Positions 52,561-61,813 of a stretch of 64,000 nucleotides of DNA are shown here, in pieces. The DNA is from Cellulomonas sp. 73-92 (GTDB taxonomy: Bacteria; Actinomycetota; Actinomycetes; Actinomycetales; Cellulomonadaceae): contig NZ_MKTH01000024.1 of the NCBI RefSeq assembly GCF_001898175.1, forward strand, positions 167,512 to 231,511, read 5' to 3'. Within the stretch, counting starts at the first letter, position 1. Each line of letters starts with the position of its first letter. Below the pieces are notes generated by a model that made no database searches, was not told where the DNA came from, and was given only the letters and a program-made list of their open reading frames with translations. A program made the position numbers and the translations under genes.

Positions 52561-54345
52561 ATGTCGCAGAACCCGGACGAATCGGCCCAGCCCAGCCTCG
52601 CCGACCTGCAGGCAGCGGCCGCCCGTGCCGCCGCCGCGGCGGCCGAGGCCCGTGCCCAGGCGGCAGAGGCCGCCGCGGCCGCGGCACAGGCCGAGCTCGC
52701 CGCGGCCCAGCAGGGCGCCGGCGCGGCGGACGTCGCGCCGGCCGGCGGCACTCCCGTCCCGCCACCAGCCGCCGCGCCGGCACCGGCCGCTCCGGCTTCG
52801 TCGGGCAGCGCCCTGGCGCAGAGCGTCGCCGCGGGCTACGCGTTCGCCGGCCCGACGCTCGCGCTCGGCGCCCTGCTCGAGGACGGCACCCCGGTGCCGT
52901 CGGCGCAGGTGGCCGTGCCACTGGGCATGCTCAACCGGCACGCGCTCGTCGCCGGCGCCACCGGCACCGGCAAGACCCGCACCCTCCAGCTCATGGCGGA
53001 GCAGCTGTCGTCGGCCGGGGTGCCCGTCTTCGTGGCCGACATCAAGGGCGACCTCACCGGCCTGGCCGTCGCGGGCACGCCCAGCGACAAGCTCACCGCC
53101 CGCACGCAGGCGCTCGGCCAGCAGTGGGCGCCGGCGGCCTTCCCGGTCGAGTTCTACGCGCTCGGCGGCCTGGGGCACGGCGTCCCCGTGCGCACGACGA
53201 TCTCCGAGTTCGGACCGCTGCTGCTGAGCAAGGTCCTCGGGCTCAACCAGACCCAGGAGTCGAGCCTCGGGCTGATCTTCCACTGGGCCGACCAGAAGGG
53301 GCTGCCGCTCCTCGACCTCAAGGACCTCCGCGAGACGGTGACCTACCTGACGTCCGACGAGGGCAAGGAGGAGCTCAAGGGCATCGGCGGCCTGTCCCCC
53401 GCGACCGCCGGCGTCATCCTCCGCGAGCTGGTGACGTTCGAGTCCCAGGGCGCGGAGGCCTTCTTCGGCGAGCCGGCGTTCGAGGTCTCCGAGCTGATGC
53501 GCACGGCCGCCGACGGCCGGGGCGTGATCTCGGCGATGGAGCTCGCCGCGGTGCAGGACCGCCCGGCGCTCTTCTCCACGTTCCTCATGTGGCTGCTGGC
53601 CGAGCTGTTCCAGGCGCTGCCGGAGGTGGGCGACCCGGACAAGCCGAAGCTCGTCTTCTTCTTCGACGAGGCGCACCTGCTGTTCGCCGACGCCTCGAAG
53701 GAGTTCCTCGACGAGGTGATCCGCACGGTGCGGCTGATCCGCTCGAAGGGCGTCGGCATCGTGTTCGTCACGCAGTCGCCCAAGGACGTGCCCGCCGACG
53801 TGCTGGGCCAGCTCGGCAGCCGGGTGCAGCACGCCCTGCGCGCGTTCACGCCCGACGACGCCGCCGCGCTGCGCGCCGCCGCCCGCACCTACCCCACCTC
53901 GTCGTACGACCTGGAGCAGACGCTGCAGCAGCTCGGCACCGGCGAGGCGATCGTCACCGTGCTGAGCGACCGCGGCACGCCCACCCCGGTCGCCTGGACC
54001 CGGCTGCGCGCGCCGCAGGCGTCGATGGCCGCCGCGCCGGAGGCCACCGTGGTGGCGACCGTCGCCGCGTCGGCGCTGCAGGCGACCTACGGCACCGCTG
54101 TCGACCGGCAGTCCGCCTACGAGATCCTCACCGCCAAGGCGCAGCAGGCCGCGGCGGACGAGCAGGCGCAGGCCGACCAGGAGGCGCAGGCGAAGGCCGA
54201 CCAGCAGGCGGCGCGGGCCGAGCGCGCGCCGGGCGGCCGGTCACGGCCGGAGCCCAGCGCGTTCGACACGATCCTGCGCGCCGCCAACAGCCCGTTGGGC
54301 CGTCAGATCACGCGCTCCGTGCTCGGCACGCTCCTCAAGCGCTGA
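52561..54345 (+). CDS. HerA-like ATPase (DUF853)
   Basis: The protein has 594 residues. Residues 10-60 are an Ala/Glu coiled coil. The ATPase core begins at LVAGATGTGKTRTLQ (Walker A), with DIKGDLTGL, LVFFFDEAHLLF (Walker B) and FVTQSPKDVP (sensor region). DUF853/HerA-like proteins resemble DNA translocases; the role is unknown and no NurA partner is present. TAGACT ends six bases before the ATG. It converges on the DtxR gene with a 7-bp gap. Confidence 0.88.
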   Translation: MSQNPDESAQPSLADLQAAAARAAAAAAEARAQAAEAAAAAAQAELAAAQQGAGAADVAPAGGTPVPPPAAAPAPAAPASSGSALAQSVAAGYAFAGPTLALGALLEDGTPVPSAQVAVPLGMLNRHALVAGATGTGKTRTLQLMAEQLSSAGVPVFVADIKGDLTGLAVAGTPSDKLTARTQALGQQWAPAAFPVEFYALGGLGHGVPVRTTISEFGPLLLSKVLGLNQTQESSLGLIFHWADQKGLPLLDLKDLRETVTYLTSDEGKEELKGIGGLSPATAGVILRELVTFESQGAEAFFGEPAFEVSELMRTAADGRGVISAMELAAVQDRPALFSTFLMWLLAELFQALPEVGDPDKPKLVFFFDEAHLLFADASKEFLDEVIRTVRLIRSKGVGIVFVTQSPKDVPADVLGQLGSRVQHALRAFTPDDAAALRAAARTYPTSSYDLEQTLQQLGTGEAIVTVLSDRGTPTPVAWTRLRAPQASMAAAPEATVVATVAASALQATYGTAVDRQSAYEILTAKAQQAAADEQAQADQEAQAKADQQAARAERAPGGRSRPEPSAFDTILRAANSPLGRQITRSVLGTLLKR

Positions 54346-54352
54346 CCGGGCG

Positions 54353-55030
54353 TCACGGGGCGGTGAGCCAGATCGCCGACGCCGCCGGCTCGGCGAGGTC
54401 GACGCGCGCGCCGTCGGCGAACGTCACCGACACCACGCCGGCGACGTCCTGCCTGGCCACCGTGACGTCCGCGTCGAGGACGAGGCCGACCGAGGCGACG
54501 TAGCGCAGCAGGTCCGGGTCGGCGTCGGAGATCCGCGCGACCCGCCACCGCCCCGGCGCGCTCTCCCACAGGGTGTGCGCCGGCGGCACCCGCACCGTGC
54601 CGTCCGCGCCCGGGATGGGATCGCCGTGGGGATCGCGGTCCGGGTTGCCGAGCAGGGTCGCGACGCGCTCGACGAACGCGTCCGAGACCGCGTGCTCCAG
54701 CTCCTCCGCCTCGTCGTGCACCTCGTCCCACGCGTAGCCGAGCTGCGCCACGAGGAAGGTCTCGAGGAGCCGGTGGCGGCGCACCATCTGCAGGGCGTGC
54801 GCGCGGCCCAGCTCGGTCAGGCCGACCGCGCCGTACGGCTGGTGGCTGACGAGCCCGGCGTCGACCAGCCGGCGCACGGTCTCGGACACCGTCGACGTGC
54901 CGACGCCGAGGCGCGCCGCCAGGGCCTTGGTGGTCACCGGCCGGTCGCTCCACTCCTGGGCGGACCAGATGACCTTCAGGTAGTCCTGCGCGACCGGGGT
55001 CAGCAGCTGCGTGGCGCCGGGCTCGATCAC
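54353..55030 (-). CDS. DtxR/MntR-family metal-dependent regulator
   Basis: The protein has 225 residues from the GTG at 55030; TACGCT ends six bases before it, so translation is probably leaderless. The winged helix (VTTKALAARLGVGTSTVSETVRRL) is followed by a metal-binding and dimerisation domain (RHRLLETFLVAQLGYAWDEVHDEAEELEHAVSD) and an SH3-like C-terminal domain. Metal (Mn2+ or Fe2+) cannot be decided from sequence. Confidence 0.92.
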   Translation of the reverse strand: MIEPGATQLLTPVAQDYLKVIWSAQEWSDRPVTTKALAARLGVGTSTVSETVRRLVDAGLVSHQPYGAVGLTELGRAHALQMVRRHRLLETFLVAQLGYAWDEVHDEAEELEHAVSDAFVERVATLLGNPDRDPHGDPIPGADGTVRVPPAHTLWESAPGRWRVARISDADPDLLRYVASVGLVLDADVTVARQDVAGVVSVTFADGARVDLAEPAASAIWLTAP

Positions 55031-55039
55031 GCTGCCAGC

Positions 55040-55051
55040 GTAGGGCCCTAC
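55040..55051. promoter_or_regulatory. perfect palindrome at the DtxR-type gene promoter
   Basis: GTAGGGCCCTAC overlaps the -10 (TACGCT, minus strand) of the regulator gene and the stop codon of the lipoprotein gene. It is a candidate autoregulatory operator. Confidence 0.5.
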
Positions 55052-56850
55052 TGGTACGTCACGAGGTCCGGCGTGGGCTGGATCGCGTACGTCCCGACGG
55101 GGTCGAGCATCGCCGGCTTGTCCTCGTCGTAGAAGTTCTTCCACCCCCAGTGGACGCCGGCCGGCGCACCCTGCCGGATGGCGTTCCACGTGCCGACCTT
55201 CGCGGGCTGGCTGCCCTGGCCGTCGACGTGGATCACGACCGCGAGCTCGTCGTGCGAGGTGTCGAGGCGGTCCCGGCCGGCGATCATGCTCAGCGCGAAC
55301 TCGTGCAGCACGAGCGCCTTCTGCGGGAGGTGGTGGTCCCGGACGAGCTGGGCCAGCCAGGCGGACACCGCGTTGACCTCGTCGACGTCAACGTGGCCGA
55401 TCTGCTTGAGGTGCACCTGGGTAGGCCCCAGCCGCCACTCGGGGTCCAGCGCCAGGCTCACGTAGGGCAGCTCGAGCAGCGGCTGGTACTCCTGCGCCTG
55501 CGTGAGGAAGTCGGTGCGCCCCGGCTGCAGGTCGAGCACCACGCTCATGCCGGCCGCCCCGGCCGCCTGCACCAGCGGCAGCAGGTCTGCGACGGGTCGC
55601 TCCTGGGAGTAGTTGCCGTCCGTGCCGGGGCCGGCGGAGGCGATGGTCGCGATGATCTCGACGCCCGGGACCACGGTGTCGGCGGTCAGCGCGCGGTAGG
55701 GCTCGGCGTGCGCCTGCGCGCGGGCGATCGTCGCGGGCACGTCCTGCTCGCCGAGCACGCCGAGCGCCGGCGTCCCCGGGCTGCCGTAGATGGAGACGTA
55801 CCGCTTGCCGGGCAGCGCCTCGTCCTGCGGGAAGTACAGCTGGCCGCCGCCCGGCAGCTCGACGCCGGTGGTCGCCGTGGCGACGCGCTCGGCCAGGCGA
55901 TCGCCGGGGCCGAACGCGGCACCGAGGGCGAGGACGTGGGCCGGCGTGGCCCGCGCGAGCGCCTGGACGGCCGACGAGGTGGCGCGCGGGTCCGCCCCCG
56001 GGGCGTCGACGAGCGGCAGGCCGGCCGCGCGGACGGTCGCCAGCACGGCCGGCGGCACGGTCCCGGCGCCGGTGAGCGCCACGGTGGCGGCGACGGCGGC
56101 GGGTGGGCTCGTGCGCGGCAGCGTCGGGACCAGCGGTTCGGCCGCGGCGAGCACCGGGCTCGCCAGCACGGGCTGCGTCCGTCCCGGTCCCGGGTCCCCC
56201 GCCGCGACCGCGCCGACGACGACGGCGGTCGCCGAGGCGGCCAGGACGGTGGGGCGCGGGCGGGCCAGGCGACCCACGGCCGCGGCCTCGTCGCCGGGTG
56301 CCACCGGCGCCGTCGATCCGAAGGCCGCGCCGGTCGCACGGGTCAGGGCGGCGCCGCCCGCCCCGCCGGGCAGCCGCACGACGACCACGCCCCGCGGCGC
56401 GGGGGCCGGGCCGACGACGAGCACGGCGACGGTGCGCAGGCGGGTCAGCTCGGCCGCGAGGCCCGGCTCGGTGACGCCGCCGGACGCCGCTGCAGCGGGC
56501 GGTGTGAGCAGCAGGGGCGCCCCCAGCGCGACCGCGGCAGATGCCGCGGTGAGCTGCCCGGCGGTGTCGTCGGCGGCGGCGAGCACGGCGACCGGGGCGG
56601 CGGCGTACAGCGCGCGGCTGGCGGCCAGCGCCGCCTGGACCGGGTCCGTGACGTCGACGACCACCGCCGGCTCGGCCGGAGCGACGGCGCGGATCGGCAG
56701 CGGCCCGGACGTGCGCGACGGCGACGGGGGCGCGCCGGTGGGCGTCGTCACCGCGGGCGACGGACCGGTGCCGGCGGTGCACCCGGCCAGCAGGACGAGC
56801 GCGGGGACCACGAGCGCGACGAGGCGTCGCCGGGCCCTCGTCCGCACCAC
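55048..56850 (-). CDS. large lipoprotein of unknown function
   Basis: The protein has 600 residues from a GTG with GGGAGG upstream. A lipoprotein signal ends at LLAGC (Cys24). Residues 50-300 are Ala/Val-rich and look like three repeated alpha/beta units, resembling cell-wall-binding type 2 repeats. Residues 310-600 are better conserved in character (FPQDEALPGKRYVSIYGSPG, VVLDLQPGRTDFLTQAQEY, SLALDPEWRL) and look like a TIM-barrel domain, possibly a glycosidase. No catalytic residues can be assigned with confidence. Confidence 0.75.
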   Translation of the reverse strand: MVRTRARRRLVALVVPALVLLAGCTAGTGPSPAVTTPTGAPPSPSRTSGPLPIRAVAPAEPAVVVDVTDPVQAALAASRALYAAAPVAVLAAADDTAGQLTAASAAVALGAPLLLTPPAAAASGGVTEPGLAAELTRLRTVAVLVVGPAPAPRGVVVVRLPGGAGGAALTRATGAAFGSTAPVAPGDEAAAVGRLARPRPTVLAASATAVVVGAVAAGDPGPGRTQPVLASPVLAAAEPLVPTLPRTSPPAAVAATVALTGAGTVPPAVLATVRAAGLPLVDAPGADPRATSSAVQALARATPAHVLALGAAFGPGDRLAERVATATTGVELPGGGQLYFPQDEALPGKRYVSIYGSPGTPALGVLGEQDVPATIARAQAHAEPYRALTADTVVPGVEIIATIASAGPGTDGNYSQERPVADLLPLVQAAGAAGMSVVLDLQPGRTDFLTQAQEYQPLLELPYVSLALDPEWRLGPTQVHLKQIGHVDVDEVNAVSAWLAQLVRDHHLPQKALVLHEFALSMIAGRDRLDTSHDELAVVIHVDGQGSQPAKVGTWNAIRQGAPAGVHWGWKNFYDEDKPAMLDPVGTYAIQPTPDLVTYQ

Positions 56851-56931
56851 GCCACCTCCCGCCGTCGCCGGTCCGCCAGTCTAGGAGGCGCATCGCGCGA
56901 CGGGCAGGAGGCCGAGGGCCAGGATCGGGCC

Positions 56932-57783
56932 ATGGGCGGCACGCGGGACGCGGTGGCGGAGCTCGCGCGCGGGTACGTCGCCCTGCAGGCCGCCCGCCTG
57001 CGCAGTCTCGGCCCGGCGGCCACCGCCGGCGACGACGACGCGGTCCACGACGCCCGCACCGCGACACGCCGGCTGCGCACCGCGCTCGGCGTCTGCGCGC
57101 CGCTGGTGGCGGACGGTACCCGGCTGCGCGACGGGCTGCGCGGCGTCGGCCGCACGCTCGGCGCCGTCCGGGACCCCGCCGTCGAGCTCACCTGGTTGCG
57201 CGAGGCGCTCGACTCCCTGCCGCACGACGACGGCCGGGCGCGGGCCCGCCTGGTGGAGAACCGGCTGGCCGCCCGGCAGGCCGGCCTCGTCGTCCTGCGC
57301 CGCCAGCTGCGGTCCGCGGCGCACGGCCGGCTGCTGGCGGACCTCGATGCCGCGGTCCTCGGTGCCTGGTCGCCCGACGAGGGCCGCATCCTCCACCGCG
57401 CCGCCCGGGAGTGGCGCCGGCTCGACCGCGCGCTGGCGGCAGCCGACGCGGCGGGGCACGACGAGCGCGACGCCGCCCTGCACGCCGCCCGTCGCCAGGC
57501 GCGGCGCGCACGCTACGCGGCCGAGCTCGTGGGCGCGCCGGCCGGGCGCAGCGTCGAGCGGGCGGAGCGGGTCCAGGAGACGCTCGGCCGGCAGCACGAC
57601 GCGGTGCTCGTCCGAGCCGTGCTCGCCGAGGTCGCCACGCAGGCCGGTGCCGCGGGCGAGGACCTGTCCGCCTACGACCGGCTCGCCGAGCGCGCCGCGC
57701 GCGCGGCCGCGCGCGCGGAGGACGACGCCCGACGCGCGGCCCGCCGGGCCCGGGCCACCGGGCACCGCCGCTGGATGCCGTAG
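56932..57783 (+). CDS. CHAD domain protein
   Basis: The protein has 283 residues from the ATG at 56932; CAGGAT ends six bases before it. It is an all-helical, His/Arg/Ala-rich CHAD domain with the conserved VHDARTATRRLRTALG segment near residue 38 and a second half with ALHAARRQARRARYAAEL. CHAD domains bind polyphosphate. It converges with a CYTH gene 33 bp away, often its partner. Confidence 0.9.
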   Translation: MGGTRDAVAELARGYVALQAARLRSLGPAATAGDDDAVHDARTATRRLRTALGVCAPLVADGTRLRDGLRGVGRTLGAVRDPAVELTWLREALDSLPHDDGRARARLVENRLAARQAGLVVLRRQLRSAAHGRLLADLDAAVLGAWSPDEGRILHRAAREWRRLDRALAAADAAGHDERDAALHAARRQARRARYAAELVGAPAGRSVERAERVQETLGRQHDAVLVRAVLAEVATQAGAAGEDLSAYDRLAERAARAAARAEDDARRAARRARATGHRRWMP

Positions 57784-57816
57784 GGCACCCCGTCGGCGGA
57801 GCGGCAGAGGCCGTGC

Positions 57817-58449
57817 CTAGATGTCGACCCGACGGTTGGTGCCGAGCTCGGTGAGGAACGTCGGCCCGCGGGCGGCGAGCTCGGCGGCGAAGTCGTCGGC
57901 CCACGTCGAGTACGGCCTGCTGGCCAGCGCGTCGTTGGCGAACCGCGGGTCCACCGTCACCTCGGTGACGGCGAACGTCGGGATGGCCAGGTCGGTCACG
58001 GGGCCGCCCCGCTCCACCTCGGCGATGACGAGCGGGGCGTTGCGGCCGGCGAAGACGTCGATCACCCAGCCGTCCTCGCCGAGCCAGATCGCGTGCCGCA
58101 GCTTGGCGACGCGCTGCCCGCCGCGGCGCACCAGCTCGACCGCGACGGTGGGGTCGATCTCCCGCTCCGCCTCGTACCGCGTGCCGGCCACCATCGGGCC
58201 CTTGACCGTGATGGCGCCGAAGTCGACGCCGTCGACGTGGGCCTCCAGCAGCGCGAGCTCGTCGGCGGCCGGGTCGACCTGCGCCGGCACGCCCGGCACC
58301 TGCGCGCGGACGCGGACCGCGTAACCCTCGTCGGACAGCAGGTAGCTCTGCACGATGAGCGCGGGCGTCGTCTCCAGCAGGCCGGCGGGCACGTCCCGCA
58401 CGACGAAGCGGCGCTCGAACTCGAAGTCGCCGTACCCCTGCTCGCTCAT
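57817..58449 (-). CDS. CYTH domain protein
   Basis: The protein has 210 residues from the ATG at 58449. The ExExR signature (FEFERRFVV) and further acidic and basic tunnel residues (TVKGPMVAGTRYEAEREI, VIAEVERGG) mark a CYTH triphosphate tunnel enzyme. Substrate could be tripolyphosphate or a nucleoside triphosphate. An adjacent CHAD protein suggests polyphosphate. Confidence 0.9.
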   Translation of the reverse strand: MSEQGYGDFEFERRFVVRDVPAGLLETTPALIVQSYLLSDEGYAVRVRAQVPGVPAQVDPAADELALLEAHVDGVDFGAITVKGPMVAGTRYEAEREIDPTVAVELVRRGGQRVAKLRHAIWLGEDGWVIDVFAGRNAPLVIAEVERGGPVTDLAIPTFAVTEVTVDPRFANDALASRPYSTWADDFAAELAARGPTFLTELGTNRRVDI

Positions 58450-58510
58450 CGCGGCCTCCTCGTCATCGACGGTTGCGAGCCTAGAGCGCCACCGTGCCAG
58501 ACTCCGGGAC

Positions 58511-59017
58511 ATGGACGACGCGCCGCAGCGGTACGCCCCCGACTCCCACCTCGACGGCCGCACGCTGCTGGTCGCGGCCGCGTACGTGGTGCTGTGCCGG
58601 CCGGGGGCGGAGCACCACGAGGTGCTGCTCCAGCTGCGCCGCGGCACCGGGTACATGGACGGCCACTGGGCGACGCTCGCGGGGCACGTCGACCCCGGGG
58701 AGTCGGTCCACGAGGCCGCGGTGCGCGAGGCCGCCGAGGAGGCCGGCATCGACATCGACCCCGCCGACCTGGTCCCGCTGACCGTGCTGCACCGCTTCGA
58801 GCGCGGCGGCCCGGCCGTCGAGCAGCGCGTCGACGTCTTCTTCACGGCGACCCGCTGGCGGGGGGTGCCCACGGTCCGCGAGGTCGACAAGGCTGCCGCG
58901 ATGGGCTGGTTCCCCCTCGACGAGCTGCCCGAGCCGGTGGTGCCGCACGAGCGGCTCGTGCTCGAGACGCTCGCCAGCGGCTCGCCCGTGCCGGCGGTGC
59001 TGTCGCTCCCGGGCTGA
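58511..59017 (+). CDS. Nudix hydrolase
   Basis: The protein has 168 residues from the ATG at 58511; CAGACT ends seven bases before it. The Nudix box GHVDPGESVHEAAVREAAEEAGI is complete, with its catalytic Glu residues. It hydrolyses a nucleoside diphosphate linked to another group; substrate unknown. A longer upstream frame crosses the divergent CYTH start. Confidence 0.93.
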   Translation: MDDAPQRYAPDSHLDGRTLLVAAAYVVLCRPGAEHHEVLLQLRRGTGYMDGHWATLAGHVDPGESVHEAAVREAAEEAGIDIDPADLVPLTVLHRFERGGPAVEQRVDVFFTATRWRGVPTVREVDKAAAMGWFPLDELPEPVVPHERLVLETLASGSPVPAVLSLPG

Positions 59018-59048
59018 CCGGCCCCCGGCCCGCGCACGGGCCGGCGCG

Positions 59049-61724
59049 TCAGCCGGTGTTCTGCAGCCCGGCGGCCACGCCGTTGACGCTGATGAGCAGC
59101 AGGCGGCGCAGGTCGTCGGCGTGCTCGGAGGTCTCACCGGTGCGCAGCCCGCGCAGCGCGCGCAGCTGCAGCAGGCTCAGCGAGTCCACGTAGGGGTTGC
59201 GCAGCTGGACGGCGCGCCCGAGCACCTTGCGGTTCTCGAGGATCGCCTGGGCGCCCGTGGCGGCCAGGACCCACTTCTTCGTCAGCGCCATCTCGTCCAG
59301 CACGGCCGCCGCGAGCTCGTCGCGCGCCCCGAGGGCCAGGTACCGCGCGGCGATCCGTTCGTCCGTCTTGGCCAGCGACATCTCGGCGTTGTCGATGAGC
59401 GTGTTGAAGAGCGGCCACTCCTGGTAGGCGGTGCGGACCAGCTCCGGGTCGCCCACCGCCTGCAGGCCGGACCCGAGGCCGTACCAGCCGGCGAGGTTGA
59501 TGCGGGCCTGCGACCAGGAGAACACCCACGGGATGGCGCGCAGGTCGTCCAGGCTGGAGACGGTGAGGCCGCGCCGGGCCGGGCGGGAGCCGATCGGCAG
59601 CAGGCCGATCTCCTCCAGCGGCGTCACCTCGGCGAACCACTCCGGGAAGCCCGGCGCGCGCACCAGCGCGTGGAACCGCTCGCGCGAGGCCTCGTCGAGC
59701 GCCGTCGCCAGGTGGGCGAACCGGCGGGTGGCGTCCGCGTTGAGCTTCTCCACGGACGGCGCGCCCTGCAGGAGGGTGGCCGCGGTCACCTGCTCGATGT
59801 GCCGCGCCGCGATGGTCGCGTCGCCGTACCGGGCGAAGATCACCTCGCCCTGCTCGGTCAGCTTGAAGCGGCCGTCCACGGAGCCCGGCGGCTGCGCGAG
59901 CAGCGCGCGGTTGGCGGGGCCGCCGCCACGGCCCAGCGCGCCGCCCCGGCCGTGGAAGAGCGTGAGGCTGATGCCGTGGTCCCTCGCCCACGCCGTGATC
60001 TCGCGCTGCGCCTGGTCGAGGGCGAGCGTGGCGGACACCGGGCCGACGTCCTTCGACGAGTCGGAGTACCCGAGCATCACCTCGAGGCGCCGGCCGGTCT
60101 GGCTCAGCCGCCGCTGCACCTGCGGCAGCGCGAGCGAGCCGTCGAGGATCTGCACCGAGTGCCGCAGGTCGGCGAGGGTCTCGAACAGCGGGATGACGTC
60201 GAGGACCGGGATCTCGTCGTCCGCCCCGATGTAGGCGTACTCCGCGAGCTTGTAGACGGCGGCCAGGTCGTCCACCGACTGCGTGAACGACACGATGTAC
60301 CGCCGCACCGCGGCGACACCGAAGCGGCGCTGCACCGTGCCGATGGCCCGGAACGTGTCCAGCACCTCGAGCGTCTGCGGGGCCAGCACGCCGTCCATGC
60401 TGTGGGCCTCGACGTCGGCGATGGCCGCGGCGTGCACCGCCGAGTGCTGGCGCACCTCGAGCTCGGCGAGGTGGAAGCCGAACGTGCGCACCTGCCACCG
60501 CAGCTTCTGCAGACGGCCGTAGGCGGCGCGGTTCGCCCCGCCCCGCGCCAGCGACTCCTGCACGACGACCAGGTCGGCCTCGAGGGCGTCCGCGTCGCGG
60601 TAGGCCAGGTCGGCGTCCCGGCGTCGCGTGGCGGCGATGCGGTCCGCGATGACCAGCAGCGCGCGCCGGTGCGGCTCGTTCGGCGAGTCGGCCGCGATCC
60701 GGCCGGTCAGCGCGTCCGCCAGCGCGCGCTGCCGCTGCCAGAGCGAGGTGAGCGCGCTCGACGCCGGCGCGCTGCCGACGTCCAGCGTCAGGCCGTCGGC
60801 CGCGGCCCGCGCGGAGGCCTCGAGCGCCGCCAGGGCGTGGTCGGAGGCCAGCGCCGCCGCCGCGCGCGTCACCTCGGCCGTGACGTTGGGGTTGCCGTCG
60901 CGGTCGCCGCCGATCCACGTGCCGAGCCGCGCCCAGGGGCGCACCACGGGCGCGGTGGTGCCGGCGCGGTCGCCGAGCAGCCAGTCGTCCAGTCGGCGGT
61001 AGACCGCCGGCAGGGTGTCCGCCAGGGTCGCGTCGAACACGTCGAGGACGGTGGCCACCTCGTCGAGCACCGTCGGCTTGGAGGCGCGCAGCGGCGACGT
61101 GCGCCACAGCGTGTCGATCTCGGCGAGCAGCCTGCGCTCGTTCTCGGCCAGCGTCATGCCGCCGGGGTGCCGGTCGTCGCGCTCCGCGACGAGCGCCGCG
61201 ATCCGCCGGATCGCCCGCGCCACCGCCCGGCGCCGTGCCTCGGTGGGGTGGGCCGTGAAGACGGGCCGGAACTCGAGGCGCTGCAGCCGCGCGCGGGCCT
61301 CGTCCTCGCCCACCTCGGCCGCCAGCTGCGCGTACGCGGCGGGCAACGAGTCGTCGGGCGCGAGCTGCTGCGGCGGCAGCGAGGCCTCGCGCTCGCGCAG
61401 CACGCGGACGCGGTGGTACTCCTCGGCCAGGTTCGCCAGGTGGAAGTAGCAGGTGAACGCGCGGGCCACCTGCTCGGCCCGCTCGAGGGTGAAGCCCGCC
61501 ACCAGGGCCTCGGCCTCCGCGAGCGCGGCGGGCTCGGGTTCGTCGTGCGCCCGGATCGCCAGCTCGCGCAGCTTCTCGACGTCCTCGTACAGCGACTCGT
61601 CGGTCTCGCGCAGCACCCGGCCGAGCAATCCGCCCAGCAGGCGCACGTCGTTGCGCAGCGGCTCGGGGACCTCGTGCCGAGCCAGGCCGCGCGCGGGGAC
61701 GTCGGGAGTGGTCACGGGCCCCAC
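59049..61724 (-). CDS. ppc: phosphoenolpyruvate carboxylase
   Basis: The enzyme has 891 residues from a GTG (a GTG three codons later is equally possible). The catalytic His is in FTAHPTEARRRAV near residue 158. The Gly-rich loop GRGGALGRGGGPANRALLAQ and the final NTG typical of PEP carboxylases are present. It makes oxaloacetate from PEP and bicarbonate, feeding the TCA cycle. Regulation by aspartate or acetyl-CoA is usual in the family. Confidence 0.97.
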   Translation of the reverse strand: MGPVTTPDVPARGLARHEVPEPLRNDVRLLGGLLGRVLRETDESLYEDVEKLRELAIRAHDEPEPAALAEAEALVAGFTLERAEQVARAFTCYFHLANLAEEYHRVRVLREREASLPPQQLAPDDSLPAAYAQLAAEVGEDEARARLQRLEFRPVFTAHPTEARRRAVARAIRRIAALVAERDDRHPGGMTLAENERRLLAEIDTLWRTSPLRASKPTVLDEVATVLDVFDATLADTLPAVYRRLDDWLLGDRAGTTAPVVRPWARLGTWIGGDRDGNPNVTAEVTRAAAALASDHALAALEASARAAADGLTLDVGSAPASSALTSLWQRQRALADALTGRIAADSPNEPHRRALLVIADRIAATRRRDADLAYRDADALEADLVVVQESLARGGANRAAYGRLQKLRWQVRTFGFHLAELEVRQHSAVHAAAIADVEAHSMDGVLAPQTLEVLDTFRAIGTVQRRFGVAAVRRYIVSFTQSVDDLAAVYKLAEYAYIGADDEIPVLDVIPLFETLADLRHSVQILDGSLALPQVQRRLSQTGRRLEVMLGYSDSSKDVGPVSATLALDQAQREITAWARDHGISLTLFHGRGGALGRGGGPANRALLAQPPGSVDGRFKLTEQGEVIFARYGDATIAARHIEQVTAATLLQGAPSVEKLNADATRRFAHLATALDEASRERFHALVRAPGFPEWFAEVTPLEEIGLLPIGSRPARRGLTVSSLDDLRAIPWVFSWSQARINLAGWYGLGSGLQAVGDPELVRTAYQEWPLFNTLIDNAEMSLAKTDERIAARYLALGARDELAAAVLDEMALTKKWVLAATGAQAILENRKVLGRAVQLRNPYVDSLSLLQLRALRGLRTGETSEHADDLRRLLLISVNGVAAGLQNTG

Positions 61725-61801
61725 CGTAGGGCCAAGGTCCTGACCTCGTCGCCGCCGTCCATGTCCGGCCGCGACTTTGCTTGTACTGTCAACTTTTCGC
61801 C

Positions 61802-61807
61802 TAGGCT
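61802..61807 (+). promoter_or_regulatory. marR-type gene -10 box (leaderless)
   Basis: TAGGCT ends six bases before the ATG, with TTGCTT 19 bp upstream. An imperfect TTGTAC/TGTCAA dyad in the spacer may be the regulator's own site. Confidence 0.6.
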
Positions 61808-61813
61808 GGGCGC

